Of a stretch of DNA of 64,000 nucleotides, positions 54,307 through 62,889 are shown piece after piece. The notes below the pieces were generated by a model. That model saw only the letters and a program-made list of their open reading frames with translations, ran no database searches and was not told the origin of the DNA. Every line of letters begins with the position of its first letter. Positions within the stretch are counted from its first letter, which is position 1. A program made the position numbers and the translations under genes. Source of the DNA: Halonotius aquaticus. GTDB taxonomy: Archaea > Halobacteriota > Halobacteria > Halobacteriales > Haloferacaceae. The DNA lies in NCBI RefSeq assembly GCF_003605575.1, contig NZ_QKNY01000018.1, positions 124,001-188,000 of the forward strand, read 5' to 3'.

Positions 54307-55530
54307 TTACGTGGGTTGCGGCTCTGTTCCATCGAGTCGACCAGCGAGCCGCTCGAAGGGAGCCGAATATCGCATCAGCGTCGTCCCCACAACAGCCATG
54401 ACCAACACGTAGCCGACGGCAAACGCGCTGATCCGGTCGGCGACCGGCTGTGGAAGCGTTCCGTTGGCAGCCCCCGACACCGCCAGCGTGGCGATAATCA
54501 ACGAAAACTCCCCGCGAGTCGTCATCGCGAGTGCGACCCGCGTCGAGCGCCGAGTGTCGAGACCAAAGGTTTGCCCGCCAAGAAACCCGCTGAGGAGTTT
54601 CGTCGGCGTGGAGACGATAACCGCGGCTGCAATTGCCCCGGCGACGCCAGCGACCGCAAGTGGATCAGTGACAAGGCCGATCCAAAAGAAGAAGACGGCG
54701 GCGAAGACATCCCGAAGCGGTTCAAGCAGCTCCTCGATGTGAGTGACATGTGTCGTCGAGGAGACGGCCATCCCAACGAAGAAAGCCGCGACCGCCTCGC
54801 TGACACCGAGCGAGAGGGCGATCCCGGCGACAGCGACGGTCAATCCGATCGTCCGCAACACGACGGATTCGTTGGTGTCGCCATCGAGGAGTCGCTCCAA
54901 GACAGGGGTTCCAAACTGGACGCCGACGAACAACAGGGCAATGAAGCCGAGCCCGATACCGACAGCGGTCGCCGCCGCACGGATGTCGCCACCGCCAAGC
55001 ACAACCGCGGTCGTCACCGCGAGATACACCGCGATCAACAGATCCTCATACACCAACGTGCCGAGTACCGGTTCGGCCTCGTCGTTTGCGATCCAGCCCA
55101 GATCCAACAGCGATTTCGTGATGATAGCTGATGAGGAGATGTAGACGATCCCGGCGACCAGTATGGCCGGGAGCACCGACCCAAACAGCAGCCAACCGAA
55201 GGCGAAGCCGACCGGGAAGTTGATGAGCGCGTCTATCGTCCCCGCGGTGCTGATTTGTCGCCGCCGCGCAAGCAGGCGATCGAGGTTGAACTCCAAGCCA
55301 AGAAAAAAGAGGAGAAAGACGATCCCAAGTTCCGCGCCGATCGCGATGAACTCGGTTTCGGCGATGTAGAGATCGCCGCCAGCGAGCGGGAGGCGACCAA
55401 AGACGTACTCGCTGGCAGCCATCCCAACGAGGATATAGAAGGGGATGACTGACTGGCCAAGCCGGTCGGCTCCCCAGCCGACAGTGGCGATTGCTGCGAA
55501 CATGACGCCGACTTCGAGCAGGTTAGCCAC
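54307..55530 (-). CDS. Cation:proton antiporter (CPA2/Kef/KhtU-type)
   Basis: A 407-residue membrane protein with 12 or 13 hydrophobic segments. F-F-L-G-L-E-F near residue 82 and L-G-T-L-V-Y-E-D-L-L near residue 155 are CPA2 landmarks, the latter with the ion-site Asp region; T-T-R-G-E-F-S near 345 is typical of Kef/KhtU. It follows a TrkA_C protein on the same strand, so the pair matches the KhtTU potassium/proton antiporter. GTG 55530 is preferred over TTG 55566 because of a GGAG about ten bases upstream and a normal hydrophobic start. Confidence 0.87.
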   Translation of the reverse strand: MANLLEVGVMFAAIATVGWGADRLGQSVIPFYILVGMAASEYVFGRLPLAGGDLYIAETEFIAIGAELGIVFLLFFLGLEFNLDRLLARRRQISTAGTIDALINFPVGFAFGWLLFGSVLPAILVAGIVYISSSAIITKSLLDLGWIANDEAEPVLGTLVYEDLLIAVYLAVTTAVVLGGGDIRAAATAVGIGLGFIALLFVGVQFGTPVLERLLDGDTNESVVLRTIGLTVAVAGIALSLGVSEAVAAFFVGMAVSSTTHVTHIEELLEPLRDVFAAVFFFWIGLVTDPLAVAGVAGAIAAAVIVSTPTKLLSGFLGGQTFGLDTRRSTRVALAMTTRGEFSLIIATLAVSGAANGTLPQPVADRISAFAVGYVLVMAVVGTTLMRYSAPFERLAGRLDGTEPQPT

Positions 55531-55587
55531 ACAGATCCACTCCTCGTCGGGAAAGGGTGTTCGCAACCGGCTGTAGTCTCATCGCAA

Positions 55588-56073
55588 TCATGCCTCACCG
55601 GCAAGGAGGGCCTCGAAGGACGCACACTGCTCGTCGGTGCCGGTGACGACGAGGGTATCGCCCTCCTGCAGCGTCGTCTCCGGGCCGGGGCTTTCGACGG
55701 TCGCGCCGTCGCGCTCGATGGCGACAACGGTGGCACCGGTCGTCGCACCGATATCGGCCGCTCGGATCGTAGTCGCCGCGAGCGGGGAGCCGGGCGGCAC
55801 CTCATACCACTCCAACAGCAGCCCACCAGGCAGCGTCGTTTCCTGTTTTTCGGCCTCGATGGGCTGGAAGTATGCGCCTTCGAGGATCGTCCCGATGGTA
55901 CGGGCGAGGTCATCGGAGAGCTCAAACAGTTTCTCCGAATCCGCATCCGGATCGGGCCGCCGAAACACCTCCCGCTTTCCCGTGTTGTGAGTGACGATAA
56001 CCAGATCGCCGTCGCCGATGTCGACGACGTGTTTCTTCCCCACGCCGGGGAGGTCGCTTTCTTCGATAGTCAT
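55588..56073 (-). CDS. TrkA_C-domain regulatory subunit (KhtT-like)
   Basis: A 161-residue soluble protein. The N-terminal half (E-S-D-L-P-G-V-G-K-K and V-I-V-T-H-N-T-G-K-R-E-V-F) is the KhtT N-domain; the C-terminal half, about residues 78-160, is an RCK_C/TrkA_C domain with A-A-T-T-I-R-A-A-D-I-G and L-Q-E-G-D-T-L-V-V-T-G. In Bacillus, KhtT gates the antiporter and binds c-di-AMP. The antiporter gene starts 57 bases after its stop. Confidence 0.86.
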   Translation of the reverse strand: MTIEESDLPGVGKKHVVDIGDGDLVIVTHNTGKREVFRRPDPDADSEKLFELSDDLARTIGTILEGAYFQPIEAEKQETTLPGGLLLEWYEVPPGSPLAATTIRAADIGATTGATVVAIERDGATVESPGPETTLQEGDTLVVTGTDEQCASFEALLAGEA

Positions 56074-56146
56074 ACGCCTACAGGCAGTCGGCAGCGTCTA
56101 AAAACCGATGGTCGGTGTCGAGAGGCGAATCGACACCGGCTTGGGC

Positions 56147-57316
56147 TTATTTTTCGATAATGCTCTCTTCGACGGCCTCGCCGAAGTGCCGGGCGACATC
56201 CTCGTAGTACAGCAGCATCTCGTCGCCGGCTTCGAGATCGGTGACGGCCTTTCGGCCCTCGCTGGTGGCGACCTTGATCGTCTCGGCGTTTTGGAGCAGC
56301 GTCTCGATGCGGTCGCCGTCGATCTCCAACTCCACCCGAAACATCGGCCGTTTTTCGATTTTGACGCGGCCAACGATGGCTTCCCGGGTGTTGCCGTCGG
56401 TGTCGACGACCTGTACCTCGTCGCCGCTTTTGAGCTCCGAGAGGTATTTCGTGCCGCCGTCGGGCGTCCGAACGTAGGCGTGTACCGCGCCGGCGTTGAC
56501 GCGGAACGGCCGGGAGGCAACGTAGGGCGATTCGGCGGTTTCGGCGTGGACGAAGAACAGCCCACGGGACATCGAGCCGATGAGCATCCCTTCATCGTGA
56601 TCCATCAGGCTCCCGGTGTCGATACAGACTCGGTCGGCCATCCCGGCGCGTTCGACATCGAGAACCTCGCCGTACGTCAGATCGAGCGTTTCACGCTCGG
56701 CGGCATCACGGACGTCGACCGTGTTGCGGATCTCGTCGGGGTTGTCGGTGTCGAGCAGGACGCCATCCGCGCCGAGTTCCAGCGTCTCGAAGGCGGTTTG
56801 GGCCTCCTCGGCGGTGGTGACGCCGGCCAGCAGATCGGTCTCCTCGCCGATACGGGCGATCAGGTTTTCCAGCGGGATGATCGTCCAATCCTCGCCGATG
56901 ACGACGGTGTAGTCGGCATCTTCGGCGGCGGCCTCGGCGAAGGCCTCATAGTTTTCATCGAAGATCCGAACGTACGCGCCCTGCGGGCCGGTGCGACCGC
57001 GACGGAGCGTCGAGAGGTCGGCGGAGCCGGCGAAATCCGAGGGGAGATCGACCGTCCCGTCGCCTTCGCCGTCTTTGCCGACGAAGTAGGCGTCGGCGGC
57101 CGCACCCTCGGCGGCTGGTTCAGCCTCATCGACCATGTCAGCATCCGAGCGGAAGGCGGCGACGTTGATATCGCCGAGTTCGCGGACGCGGTCGACATCG
57201 TCCTCGTCGACGAGTACCCAGTCGACGCCGGCCTCGATGGCGGTCGTGATCCGTTGTTTGCGCGTCTCCCAGTCGCCGACATCATCGTCGGCTTTGATCC
57301 AGACGGTGCGTGTCAT
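56147..57316 (-). CDS. 3-dehydroquinate synthase, type II
   Basis: A 389-residue enzyme of the archaeal entry to the shikimate pathway that converts the aldol-condensed precursor to 3-dehydroquinate with NAD. The N-terminal W-I-K-A-D, D-G-V-L-L-D-T near residue 198, V-C-I-D-T-G-S-L near 230 and the conserved G-S-M-S-R-G-L-F-F-V-H-A-E-T near 247-260 match the family. The C-terminal 100 residues form the beta-rich cap. The partner aldolase gene is not in the window; aroD is 2.4 kb away. Confidence 0.93.
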   Translation of the reverse strand: MTRTVWIKADDDVGDWETRKQRITTAIEAGVDWVLVDEDDVDRVRELGDINVAAFRSDADMVDEAEPAAEGAAADAYFVGKDGEGDGTVDLPSDFAGSADLSTLRRGRTGPQGAYVRIFDENYEAFAEAAAEDADYTVVIGEDWTIIPLENLIARIGEETDLLAGVTTAEEAQTAFETLELGADGVLLDTDNPDEIRNTVDVRDAAERETLDLTYGEVLDVERAGMADRVCIDTGSLMDHDEGMLIGSMSRGLFFVHAETAESPYVASRPFRVNAGAVHAYVRTPDGGTKYLSELKSGDEVQVVDTDGNTREAIVGRVKIEKRPMFRVELEIDGDRIETLLQNAETIKVATSEGRKAVTDLEAGDEMLLYYEDVARHFGEAVEESIIEK

Positions 57317-57429
57317 TACCGGGCTGTCAGTCCGCGTCGGCTTGAACATGGCGGAAGCGCGCGGTTGGCAACATGGTGATGGCTCTATTGACGGTGATTC
57401 CATCAACTCCAAATCAATCGGTAAGAGAG

Positions 57430-57503
57430 CGGGCTGGACGCGATTTGAACACGCGACCGACGGATTAAGAGTCCGTCGCTCTGCCAAACTGAGCTACCAG
57501 CCC
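57430..57503 (-). tRNA. tRNA-Lys (anticodon CTT)
   Basis: A complete cloverleaf is seen on the minus strand. Acceptor stem GGGCTGG/CCAGCCC (57497-57503 with 57431-57437) plus discriminator G at 57430; D arm GCTC/GAGC; anticodon stem ACGGA/TCCGT around CTCTTAA, giving CTT; T arm GCGTG/CGCGT with loop TTCAAAT (the stem has one mismatch-tolerant pair). No CCA is encoded and no intron is present. Confidence 0.95.
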
Positions 57504-57653
57504 TCGGCGTAGGCTACCGGACACCGCCTAAAAGGGGTTTCCTTTCGACCCGCCTAATCGGTGGCGCTATCGCCACCGACCACCACCGGGTGCGGGGCGG
57601 CTGCTGTCGAAACGGACGCTGTTAAGTGCGTACCGCAGCGAGTATCGACAACA

Positions 57654-59105
57654 ATGAGCCCTGGTGTGACCGGCTCCTCACGGTCGACCTACGCGATCCT
57701 TGGCTGTGGCAGCGTTGGCCACGCCGTCGCCGAGGATCTTGCCGAGGCGGATAACGACGTGCTCATCCTCGATAAGGACGCCGACCGGGTTGAGGCCCTG
57801 CGCGATCAGGATCTCAACGCGACGGTACAAGACATCAGCGAGCCCTCGGTCGCCGAGGCGGTCGCCGACCGCGATATCCTGCTGGTGTTGGCCTCCGATA
57901 TCGAGGCAAACAAGGCGGCGGTCGCGGCGATCCGAGAGGCCGGCGGCGATCAGTACATCGTCGTTCGAGCCTCCGATCCCGTCAGCCAAGACGAGCTCAG
58001 CGAGCTCGGGGCGGATATCGTTGTCAACCCCTCGGAGGTGATCGCCGACTCCGCGCTGCGCAGCCTCGAATCCGGCGAACTCCAGTATAAGGCCCGGCAA
58101 CTCGCCGATATCCTCGAATCGACGGAGGGCCGGCTGGCGATTCTCACACAGGACAGCCCTGATCCCGATTCGATCGCCAGTGCGACCGCGCTGCAGGCGA
58201 TCGCCGCCGAGTTCGGCGTCGAGGCCGACATCCGCTATGAGGGCGATATCGGCCACCAAGAGAACCGCGCATTCGTCAACCTGCTTGGGATCGAACTGCT
58301 GGCCAGCGACGACGAGCCCGCAATCGAGGAGTACGACCGAATCGCCCTCGTCGATAACGTCCAGTCCGGCAGCGACGACCCGGCCTTCGAGATCGATATT
58401 CTCATCGACCACTACGAACCCGACGAGGAGGTCGACGCCCCCTTCGTCGACGTGCGGACAAACCTCTCCTCGACGTCGACGATCCTCACCAAATATCTCC
58501 AGGAGTTCGATCTCGGCCCCAGCGAGACGGTTGCTACCGCCCTGCTGTATGGGATTCGGGCGGAAACACTGGATTTCAAGCGAGATACGACACCCGCGGA
58601 TCTGACCGCCGCCGCCTACCTCCACCCCTTCGCCAACCACGACACCCTCGAACAGGTCGAGTCGCCGTCGATGTCGCCGGAGACGCTGGATGTGCTGGCC
58701 GAGGCGATCCAGAGCCGCGAGGTACAGGGCAGTCATCTGTTTTCGACAGCCGGCTTTATCCGCGATCGGGATGCCTTAGAGCAGGCCGCCCAGTATCTGT
58801 TGGATCTGGAAGGGATCACTACCAGCGCGGTCTTTGGGATCGTCGACGAGAAGATCATCGTTGCCGCCCGCTCGAAGGATATCCGGATCGATATCGGCAG
58901 CGTCCTTGAGGGCGCCTTCGAAAACAGCGGCGATATTATCGGCCACTCCACCCAGGGCAGCGTCGAGGTACCGTTGGGGATCTTCACCGGCATCGAGGCC
59001 AGCGAAGACAACCGCGAGACGCTGCTGGAGTTGACCGAGGAAGCTGTCAGAAAGAAGCTCTTTGCGGCGCTGGGCGTCGAAGGCAGCGATACAAACGGGT
59101 CTTAG
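57654..59105 (+). CDS. RCK(TrkA_N)-DHH-DHHA1 phosphoesterase
   Basis: A 483-residue protein. Residues 1-130 are an NAD-binding RCK domain (A-I-L-G-C-G-S-V-G, acidic D-K-D at the end of strand 2). A DHH phosphoesterase core follows: S-P-D-P-D-S-I-A-S near 168-176, L-V-D-N near 232 and the DHH position reading D-H-Y at 252-254, then a DHHA1 domain with G-S-V-E-V-P-L near 450. The family is proposed to cut cyclic or linear nucleotides such as c-di-AMP or pApA. Tyr replaces the last His of the name motif. ATG 57654 gives the family N-terminus. Confidence 0.88.
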   Translation: MSPGVTGSSRSTYAILGCGSVGHAVAEDLAEADNDVLILDKDADRVEALRDQDLNATVQDISEPSVAEAVADRDILLVLASDIEANKAAVAAIREAGGDQYIVVRASDPVSQDELSELGADIVVNPSEVIADSALRSLESGELQYKARQLADILESTEGRLAILTQDSPDPDSIASATALQAIAAEFGVEADIRYEGDIGHQENRAFVNLLGIELLASDDEPAIEEYDRIALVDNVQSGSDDPAFEIDILIDHYEPDEEVDAPFVDVRTNLSSTSTILTKYLQEFDLGPSETVATALLYGIRAETLDFKRDTTPADLTAAAYLHPFANHDTLEQVESPSMSPETLDVLAEAIQSREVQGSHLFSTAGFIRDRDALEQAAQYLLDLEGITTSAVFGIVDEKIIVAARSKDIRIDIGSVLEGAFENSGDIIGHSTQGSVEVPLGIFTGIEASEDNRETLLELTEEAVRKKLFAALGVEGSDTNGS

Positions 59106-59392
59106 GCGACGGCTTCGTCGGTCTCGTCGGTCTCTTGGAGGCGTTCGATCGTGCTGTTGACGAGGACAACGTCGCCGACGGCTCGTACCCACCGATAGGG
59201 GATCAACACACCCTTGCCGGGGCCGACAGTGTCGGCAAACAGTTCGTCGTTGAGTTCGCCGACCGCCAGACTCGTGACCGATTCGGCATCCAAGTTCAGC
59301 TGTACGTCCTCGATCTCGCCGACAAACACACCATTGTTCGAGTAAACCTCGCGGCCGACGAGCGTCGTGATCTCTTGGGGAGTCCCGTCCAT
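59102..59392 (-). CDS. PRC-barrel domain protein
   Basis: A 96-residue protein. L-V-G-R-E-V-Y-S-N-N-G-V-F-V-G-E-I-E-D-V near residues 10-30 is the PRC-barrel opening, and V-L-I-P-Y-R-W-V-R-A-V-G-D-V-V-L-V near residues 60-78 is its last strand. Archaeal single-PRC proteins act in RNA or cell-division machinery (CdpB-like), but which one this is cannot be told here. Its stop overlaps that of the convergent RCK-DHH gene by four bases. Confidence 0.8.
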   Translation of the reverse strand: MDGTPQEITTLVGREVYSNNGVFVGEIEDVQLNLDAESVTSLAVGELNDELFADTVGPGKGVLIPYRWVRAVGDVVLVNSTIERLQETDETDEAVA

Positions 59393-59506
59393 GCACCTAC
59401 CGTTGGGGGCACCGATAATAAGATTTCGTGGTCGACAGACAGGTGTCAGACATTGGTGCGTTGATCACAGCAGTACCAACCCACTACCACCGACCGGGAG
59501 CAACGC

Positions 59507-60310
59507 TTACCGCAGCATCGATTCCTCGCCGTCAAGTTCGGTCAGCGGGAGGGGCGTCGACTCTCCGCGCCAGTGATCGAGGCGGCTGTTGGCCCACGAG
59601 ACGGCGTCGTCGCCGCTGTTGCGGATCAGCGCGCGGCCGCCACTGTCGTCGATCACCAGCAAGCCGGCCGTCGATCCCATGGGGCGGTCGACGACGACAA
59701 GGCCGTGGGACGGCGTTGTATCGAGCAAGCGAAGGTCGGCACCGGCCTCCTGGAGTGCAGCCAGGGAGTCGGGGTAGGTGTCGACGAGTGCCGACACGAC
59801 CGAATCGGTGACGACGATCTCAACGGTCTCCGTGTTGTCGGTCGCCAACGTGCAGGCTTCGATCAGCTGTGGGAACACCGCCGGACAAAGAATGCGGATC
59901 GACTGGGCCTCACCCAGCAGCGCGCAAAGCGCGGAGATCGGCTGATGGGGCGTCGCCTGCGTGGCGGTGATGATCGTCGCATCATCAAGCATTGACCGAT
60001 CGATCTGCTGGGTTGGCGGGAGTTCAGCAAAGACATCGCCCGCCGAGAGCAGTTCGGCCGTCTGAGCTTTGAATCGGTAATACTCCGAGAGTAACAGTTC
60101 GCCGAGGAGCGTCCGCCGGTAGCCCTCCGGCGATCGGGTCACGAGGCCAGCGGCTTCGAGATCACGGATGCTTCGATCGACAGTCGAGCGTGAGGGTGGT
60201 ACCGCCTCGACGATATCGCGTTTCTCACAGCCGGCGACATCGACAGCGTACAACACCGACTCCCGCTGAATAAGCGTCGATAACACATCGGATGGGTCAG
60301 TGGCAACCAT
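59507..60310 (-). CDS. HTH transcriptional regulator with C-terminal sensor domain
   Basis: A 267-residue DNA-binding protein. The N-terminus forms a winged helix (about residues 10-60: R-D-I-V-E-A-V-P-P-S-R-S-T-V-D-R-S-I-R-D-L, then L-V-T-R-S-P-E-G-Y). The rest is a DUF1724/TrmB-like effector domain with L-V-T-D-S-V-V-S and R-L-L-D-T-T-P-S-H-G-L-V-V-V-D. Such haloarchaeal regulators often control their own or a neighbour's gene. A perfect 12-bp palindrome sits before its start. ATG 60310 is the family-like start. Confidence 0.8.
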   Translation of the reverse strand: MVATDPSDVLSTLIQRESVLYAVDVAGCEKRDIVEAVPPSRSTVDRSIRDLEAAGLVTRSPEGYRRTLLGELLLSEYYRFKAQTAELLSAGDVFAELPPTQQIDRSMLDDATIITATQATPHQPISALCALLGEAQSIRILCPAVFPQLIEACTLATDNTETVEIVVTDSVVSALVDTYPDSLAALQEAGADLRLLDTTPSHGLVVVDRPMGSTAGLLVIDDSGGRALIRNSGDDAVSWANSRLDHWRGESTPLPLTELDGEESMLR

Positions 60311-60332
60311 TGGTGAACGTGCGGGAACCCCG

Positions 60333-60344
60333 TATACCGGTATA
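60333..60344. promoter_or_regulatory. Perfect palindrome TATACCGGTATA, putative operator
   Basis: Twelve bases, self-complementary, 23-34 bases before the start of the HTH regulator. It overlaps the expected TATA/transcription-start region. A TATA-like TATATTTAAA follows at 60356-60365 and can be read in either direction. Autorepression is plausible but not shown. Confidence 0.5.
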
Positions 60345-60466
60345 AACAACCGTGATATATTTAAACGTTCGTCACGCGGCGACGCGTTCGTGCAGACGGT
60401 GATGTAAAGCTATACCCCACTAACACAGTAATTGCCGGAGTGCCTCTGACAACCCGGCGATCCTGT

Positions 60467-60556
60467 CGGTCGCCCTGCCCGGACGACCGCGTTATGCTTG
60501 TCGACCCTGCCCGGATCGACAGGCTGCACCGGCCGACTTGCCCGGGTCGGCTTGGT
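60467..60556 (+). repeat. Three tandem stem-loops with shared loop sequence (candidate structured RNA or phased DNA sites)
   Basis: Hairpin 1: CGGTCG/CGACCG (60467-60472, 60484-60489) around CCCTGCCCGGA. Hairpin 2: TGTCGA/TCGACA (60499-60504, 60516-60521) around the identical CCCTGCCCGGA, extendable by a T-G and two G-C pairs. Hairpin 3: GCCGAC/GTCGGC (60532-60537, 60546-60551) around TTGCCCGG. Loop cores repeat every 31-32 bases. Stems differ but still pair, and the wobble pairs work only for plus-strand RNA. A TATA-like box at 60356-60365 with no gene behind it could drive it. The rest of 60366-60466 and 60557-60664 holds no gene I can defend. Confidence 0.6.
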
Positions 60557-60664
60557 ACTGTCACGCTGGCTGCCAGTTGGCGGCCGCACGACACTTTTCA
60601 ACAACCCACCAGTAACATCGATGTCGCCTGTAGTTCTTTACGGCTGGCGGTTCACTGACGTGAC

Positions 60665-61267
60665 ATGAGTCAGACTGACGCTGACGCGACTGTGAGTATC
60701 GTTGGCGGCGGCCCCGCCGGTCTGAGTGCCGCACTGTTTACCCAGAAAAACGGCCTCCAGACCCGCGTTTTCGACACTGACGGAACGTGGATGCACAAAG
60801 CCCACCTCTTCAACTATCTCGGCGTTGGCTCCCAGGACGGCACGGCGTTCATGGAGACCGCCCGCCGACAGGTCGATAGCTTCGGCGTCGAGCGACACCA
60901 AGGCGAGGAGGTCACGGACGTGACCGCGACAGACGACGCTTTCAGCCTCGAAACCGCCGAGGGCAGCTACGACGCCGACTACGTCGTGTTGGCGACGGGT
61001 GCCAACCGCGATCTCGCCGAGTCACTGGGCTGTGCCTTCAACGGCGATGTCGTCGATGTCGGCGTCGACATGGAAACCAGCGTCAACGACGCCTACGCGA
61101 CCGGCGCGATGGTACGCGCCGAAGAATGGCAAGCAGTCATCTCAGCCGGTGACGGCGCGGCCGCCGCGCTCAACATCCTCTCGAAGGAGAAAGGCGAACA
61201 CTTCCACGACTTCGACGTGCCCGCTGACGCCGATGGCGTCTTCGGTGCGATGAGCGACGAGGCGTAG
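60665..61267 (+). CDS. Short FAD-dependent oxidoreductase (thioredoxin-reductase-like fold)
   Basis: A 200-residue protein. The FAD-binding G-G-G-P-A-G is at residues 14-19, the second dinucleotide stretch V-V-L-A-T-G-A near 105, and a C-terminal V-D-M-E-T-S-V-N-D-A-Y-A-T-G matches the last strand-helix of the thioredoxin-reductase FAD domain. The NADPH domain and its redox C-x-x-C are absent, so it is a half-size relative rather than a reductase. ATG 60665 is about 28 bases after a TATA-like TTCTTTACGG, and the repeat hairpins lie upstream of that promoter. Confidence 0.82.
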   Translation: MSQTDADATVSIVGGGPAGLSAALFTQKNGLQTRVFDTDGTWMHKAHLFNYLGVGSQDGTAFMETARRQVDSFGVERHQGEEVTDVTATDDAFSLETAEGSYDADYVVLATGANRDLAESLGCAFNGDVVDVGVDMETSVNDAYATGAMVRAEEWQAVISAGDGAAAALNILSKEKGEHFHDFDVPADADGVFGAMSDEA

Positions 61268-61344
61268 GTCGACAGCGAGGCTCGTCGCCACCGCGGCCGC
61301 CGAAGACCACAACGTTTGACACGGATGCCCCCGACAATGAGGGT

Positions 61345-62832
61345 ATGCAATTCGATCGAACGAGCGGCGTTTTCCTACATCTCACCTCGCTGCCGGGGCC
61401 ACACGGTATCGGCGATCTCGGCGCGGGCGCCCGGGAGTTCCTCTCGTTTTTGGAGACAGCCGAACAGACCTACTGGCAGTTCTGCCCGCTGGGGCCGACC
61501 TCGGCGGCCCATGGCAACTCGCCGTACCAGTCGTTTTCGGCCTTCGCGGGCAACCCGCTGCTGATCAGCCTTGATCGACTCGTCGACGACGGCTGGCTGA
61601 CCGACGACGATCTCGAACCTGTCCCCGATTTCGACCCCCACGCCGTCGAGTACGAGCGCGTCGCCGAGTACAAACGCGACAAGCTCAGAGCCGCCCACGA
61701 GCGGTTCGACGAGACGGCAACCAAGGACGACCGTGCGGCCCTCGCCGAGTTCCGCGACTCCGAGCCGTGGGTCGAGGACTACGCGCTGTTCCGCGCGCTC
61801 AAACAGAAATACGACGGCGTCGCGTGGATCGATTGGCCCGAGCCGATCCGCACCCGCGAAGATGACGCGCTCGACGAGGCGCGCGAAGAACTCAGCGGGG
61901 AAATCGAGTACCGCGTGCTCGTCCAGTACTGGTTCGACAAACAGTGGCAGGCGTTCAAAGAAGACGCCGAGGACACCGATATCAAACTTGTCGGCGACGT
62001 GCCGATCTACGTTGGCCTCGACAGCGCGGACGTGTGGGCCAGCCCCGAGGCGTTCCAACTTGACGACCAGAATCGGCCAACAGCGGTCGCCGGCGTCCCG
62101 CCGAACAGCGGCGACGATGGGCAAAAGTGGGGCAACCCGCTGTACGACTGGGGGACGCTCGCCGACAACGACTACGACTGGTGGGCCCGCCGGCTTGATC
62201 GGCTCTTTGGACAGGTCGATGTGACGCGACTCGATCACTTCCAAGGCTTTCTGGAATACTGGGCGATCCCAACCCATGCTGACTCCGCAGCGGAGGGCGA
62301 GTGGCGCGACGGCCCCGCCTACGACTTCTTCGAGACAATTCGGGATCGGCTTGGCGAACTCCCGTTTATCGCTGAGGATCTCGGGTTCCCGGACGCCGAA
62401 CTCAACGCCTTAATGGACGAGTTCGGCTTCCCCGGCATGCGCGTCCCGCAGTACGCCGACTGGTGTCAGGACGGCAACACCCACCAGCCGATGAACTACC
62501 CAAAAAATGCCGTGGGCTACACGTCGACCCACGACACCAACACGTTCCAGGGCTACTACAACGATCTCGGTGACCGCCAGCGCGAGTGTCTCCACTACAA
62601 CCTCGGTGTCGACGGCGGCGACATCCATTGGTCGATGATCGAGGCCGTCTGGCGATCCGATGCGGTCTTGGCGTTCACGACGATGCAGGATCTGCTTGCC
62701 CTCGACAGCCACGCCCGGTTCAACACGCCCGGCACCGCCGAGGGCAACTGGACGTGGCGGGTTACCAGCGATGGGCTTGACGAGGACATCGCAAACAAGC
62801 TCGGCACGATGACGATGATCGAGCTTCGATAA
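61345..62832 (+). CDS. malQ: 4-alpha-glucanotransferase
   Basis: A 495-residue GH77 enzyme that moves maltodextrin units between alpha-glucans. L-T-S-L-P-G-P-H-G-I-G-D-L-G near residues 13-26, V-T-R-L-D-H-F-Q-G with the nucleophilic Asp near 296, I-A-E-D-L-G with the acid/base near 350, and T-S-T-H-D-T-N-T near 395 are all present. Length is normal, and the C-terminus is not extended. It suggests storage or turnover of glycogen-like glucan; no other glycogen gene is here. Confidence 0.94.
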   Translation: MQFDRTSGVFLHLTSLPGPHGIGDLGAGAREFLSFLETAEQTYWQFCPLGPTSAAHGNSPYQSFSAFAGNPLLISLDRLVDDGWLTDDDLEPVPDFDPHAVEYERVAEYKRDKLRAAHERFDETATKDDRAALAEFRDSEPWVEDYALFRALKQKYDGVAWIDWPEPIRTREDDALDEAREELSGEIEYRVLVQYWFDKQWQAFKEDAEDTDIKLVGDVPIYVGLDSADVWASPEAFQLDDQNRPTAVAGVPPNSGDDGQKWGNPLYDWGTLADNDYDWWARRLDRLFGQVDVTRLDHFQGFLEYWAIPTHADSAAEGEWRDGPAYDFFETIRDRLGELPFIAEDLGFPDAELNALMDEFGFPGMRVPQYADWCQDGNTHQPMNYPKNAVGYTSTHDTNTFQGYYNDLGDRQRECLHYNLGVDGGDIHWSMIEAVWRSDAVLAFTTMQDLLALDSHARFNTPGTAEGNWTWRVTSDGLDEDIANKLGTMTMIELR

Positions 62833-62889
62833 CGACGCTCGGCCGCGGAACCGAAACCCCGAAACCCGCTGTTTGCGACCTATTGTGTA

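Noticed and set aside
60361-60594. A 77-codon open frame on the minus strand over the stem-loop array
   Set aside because: No family, no start signal, R/S/T-rich as shadow frames are; the repeat structure explains the region better.
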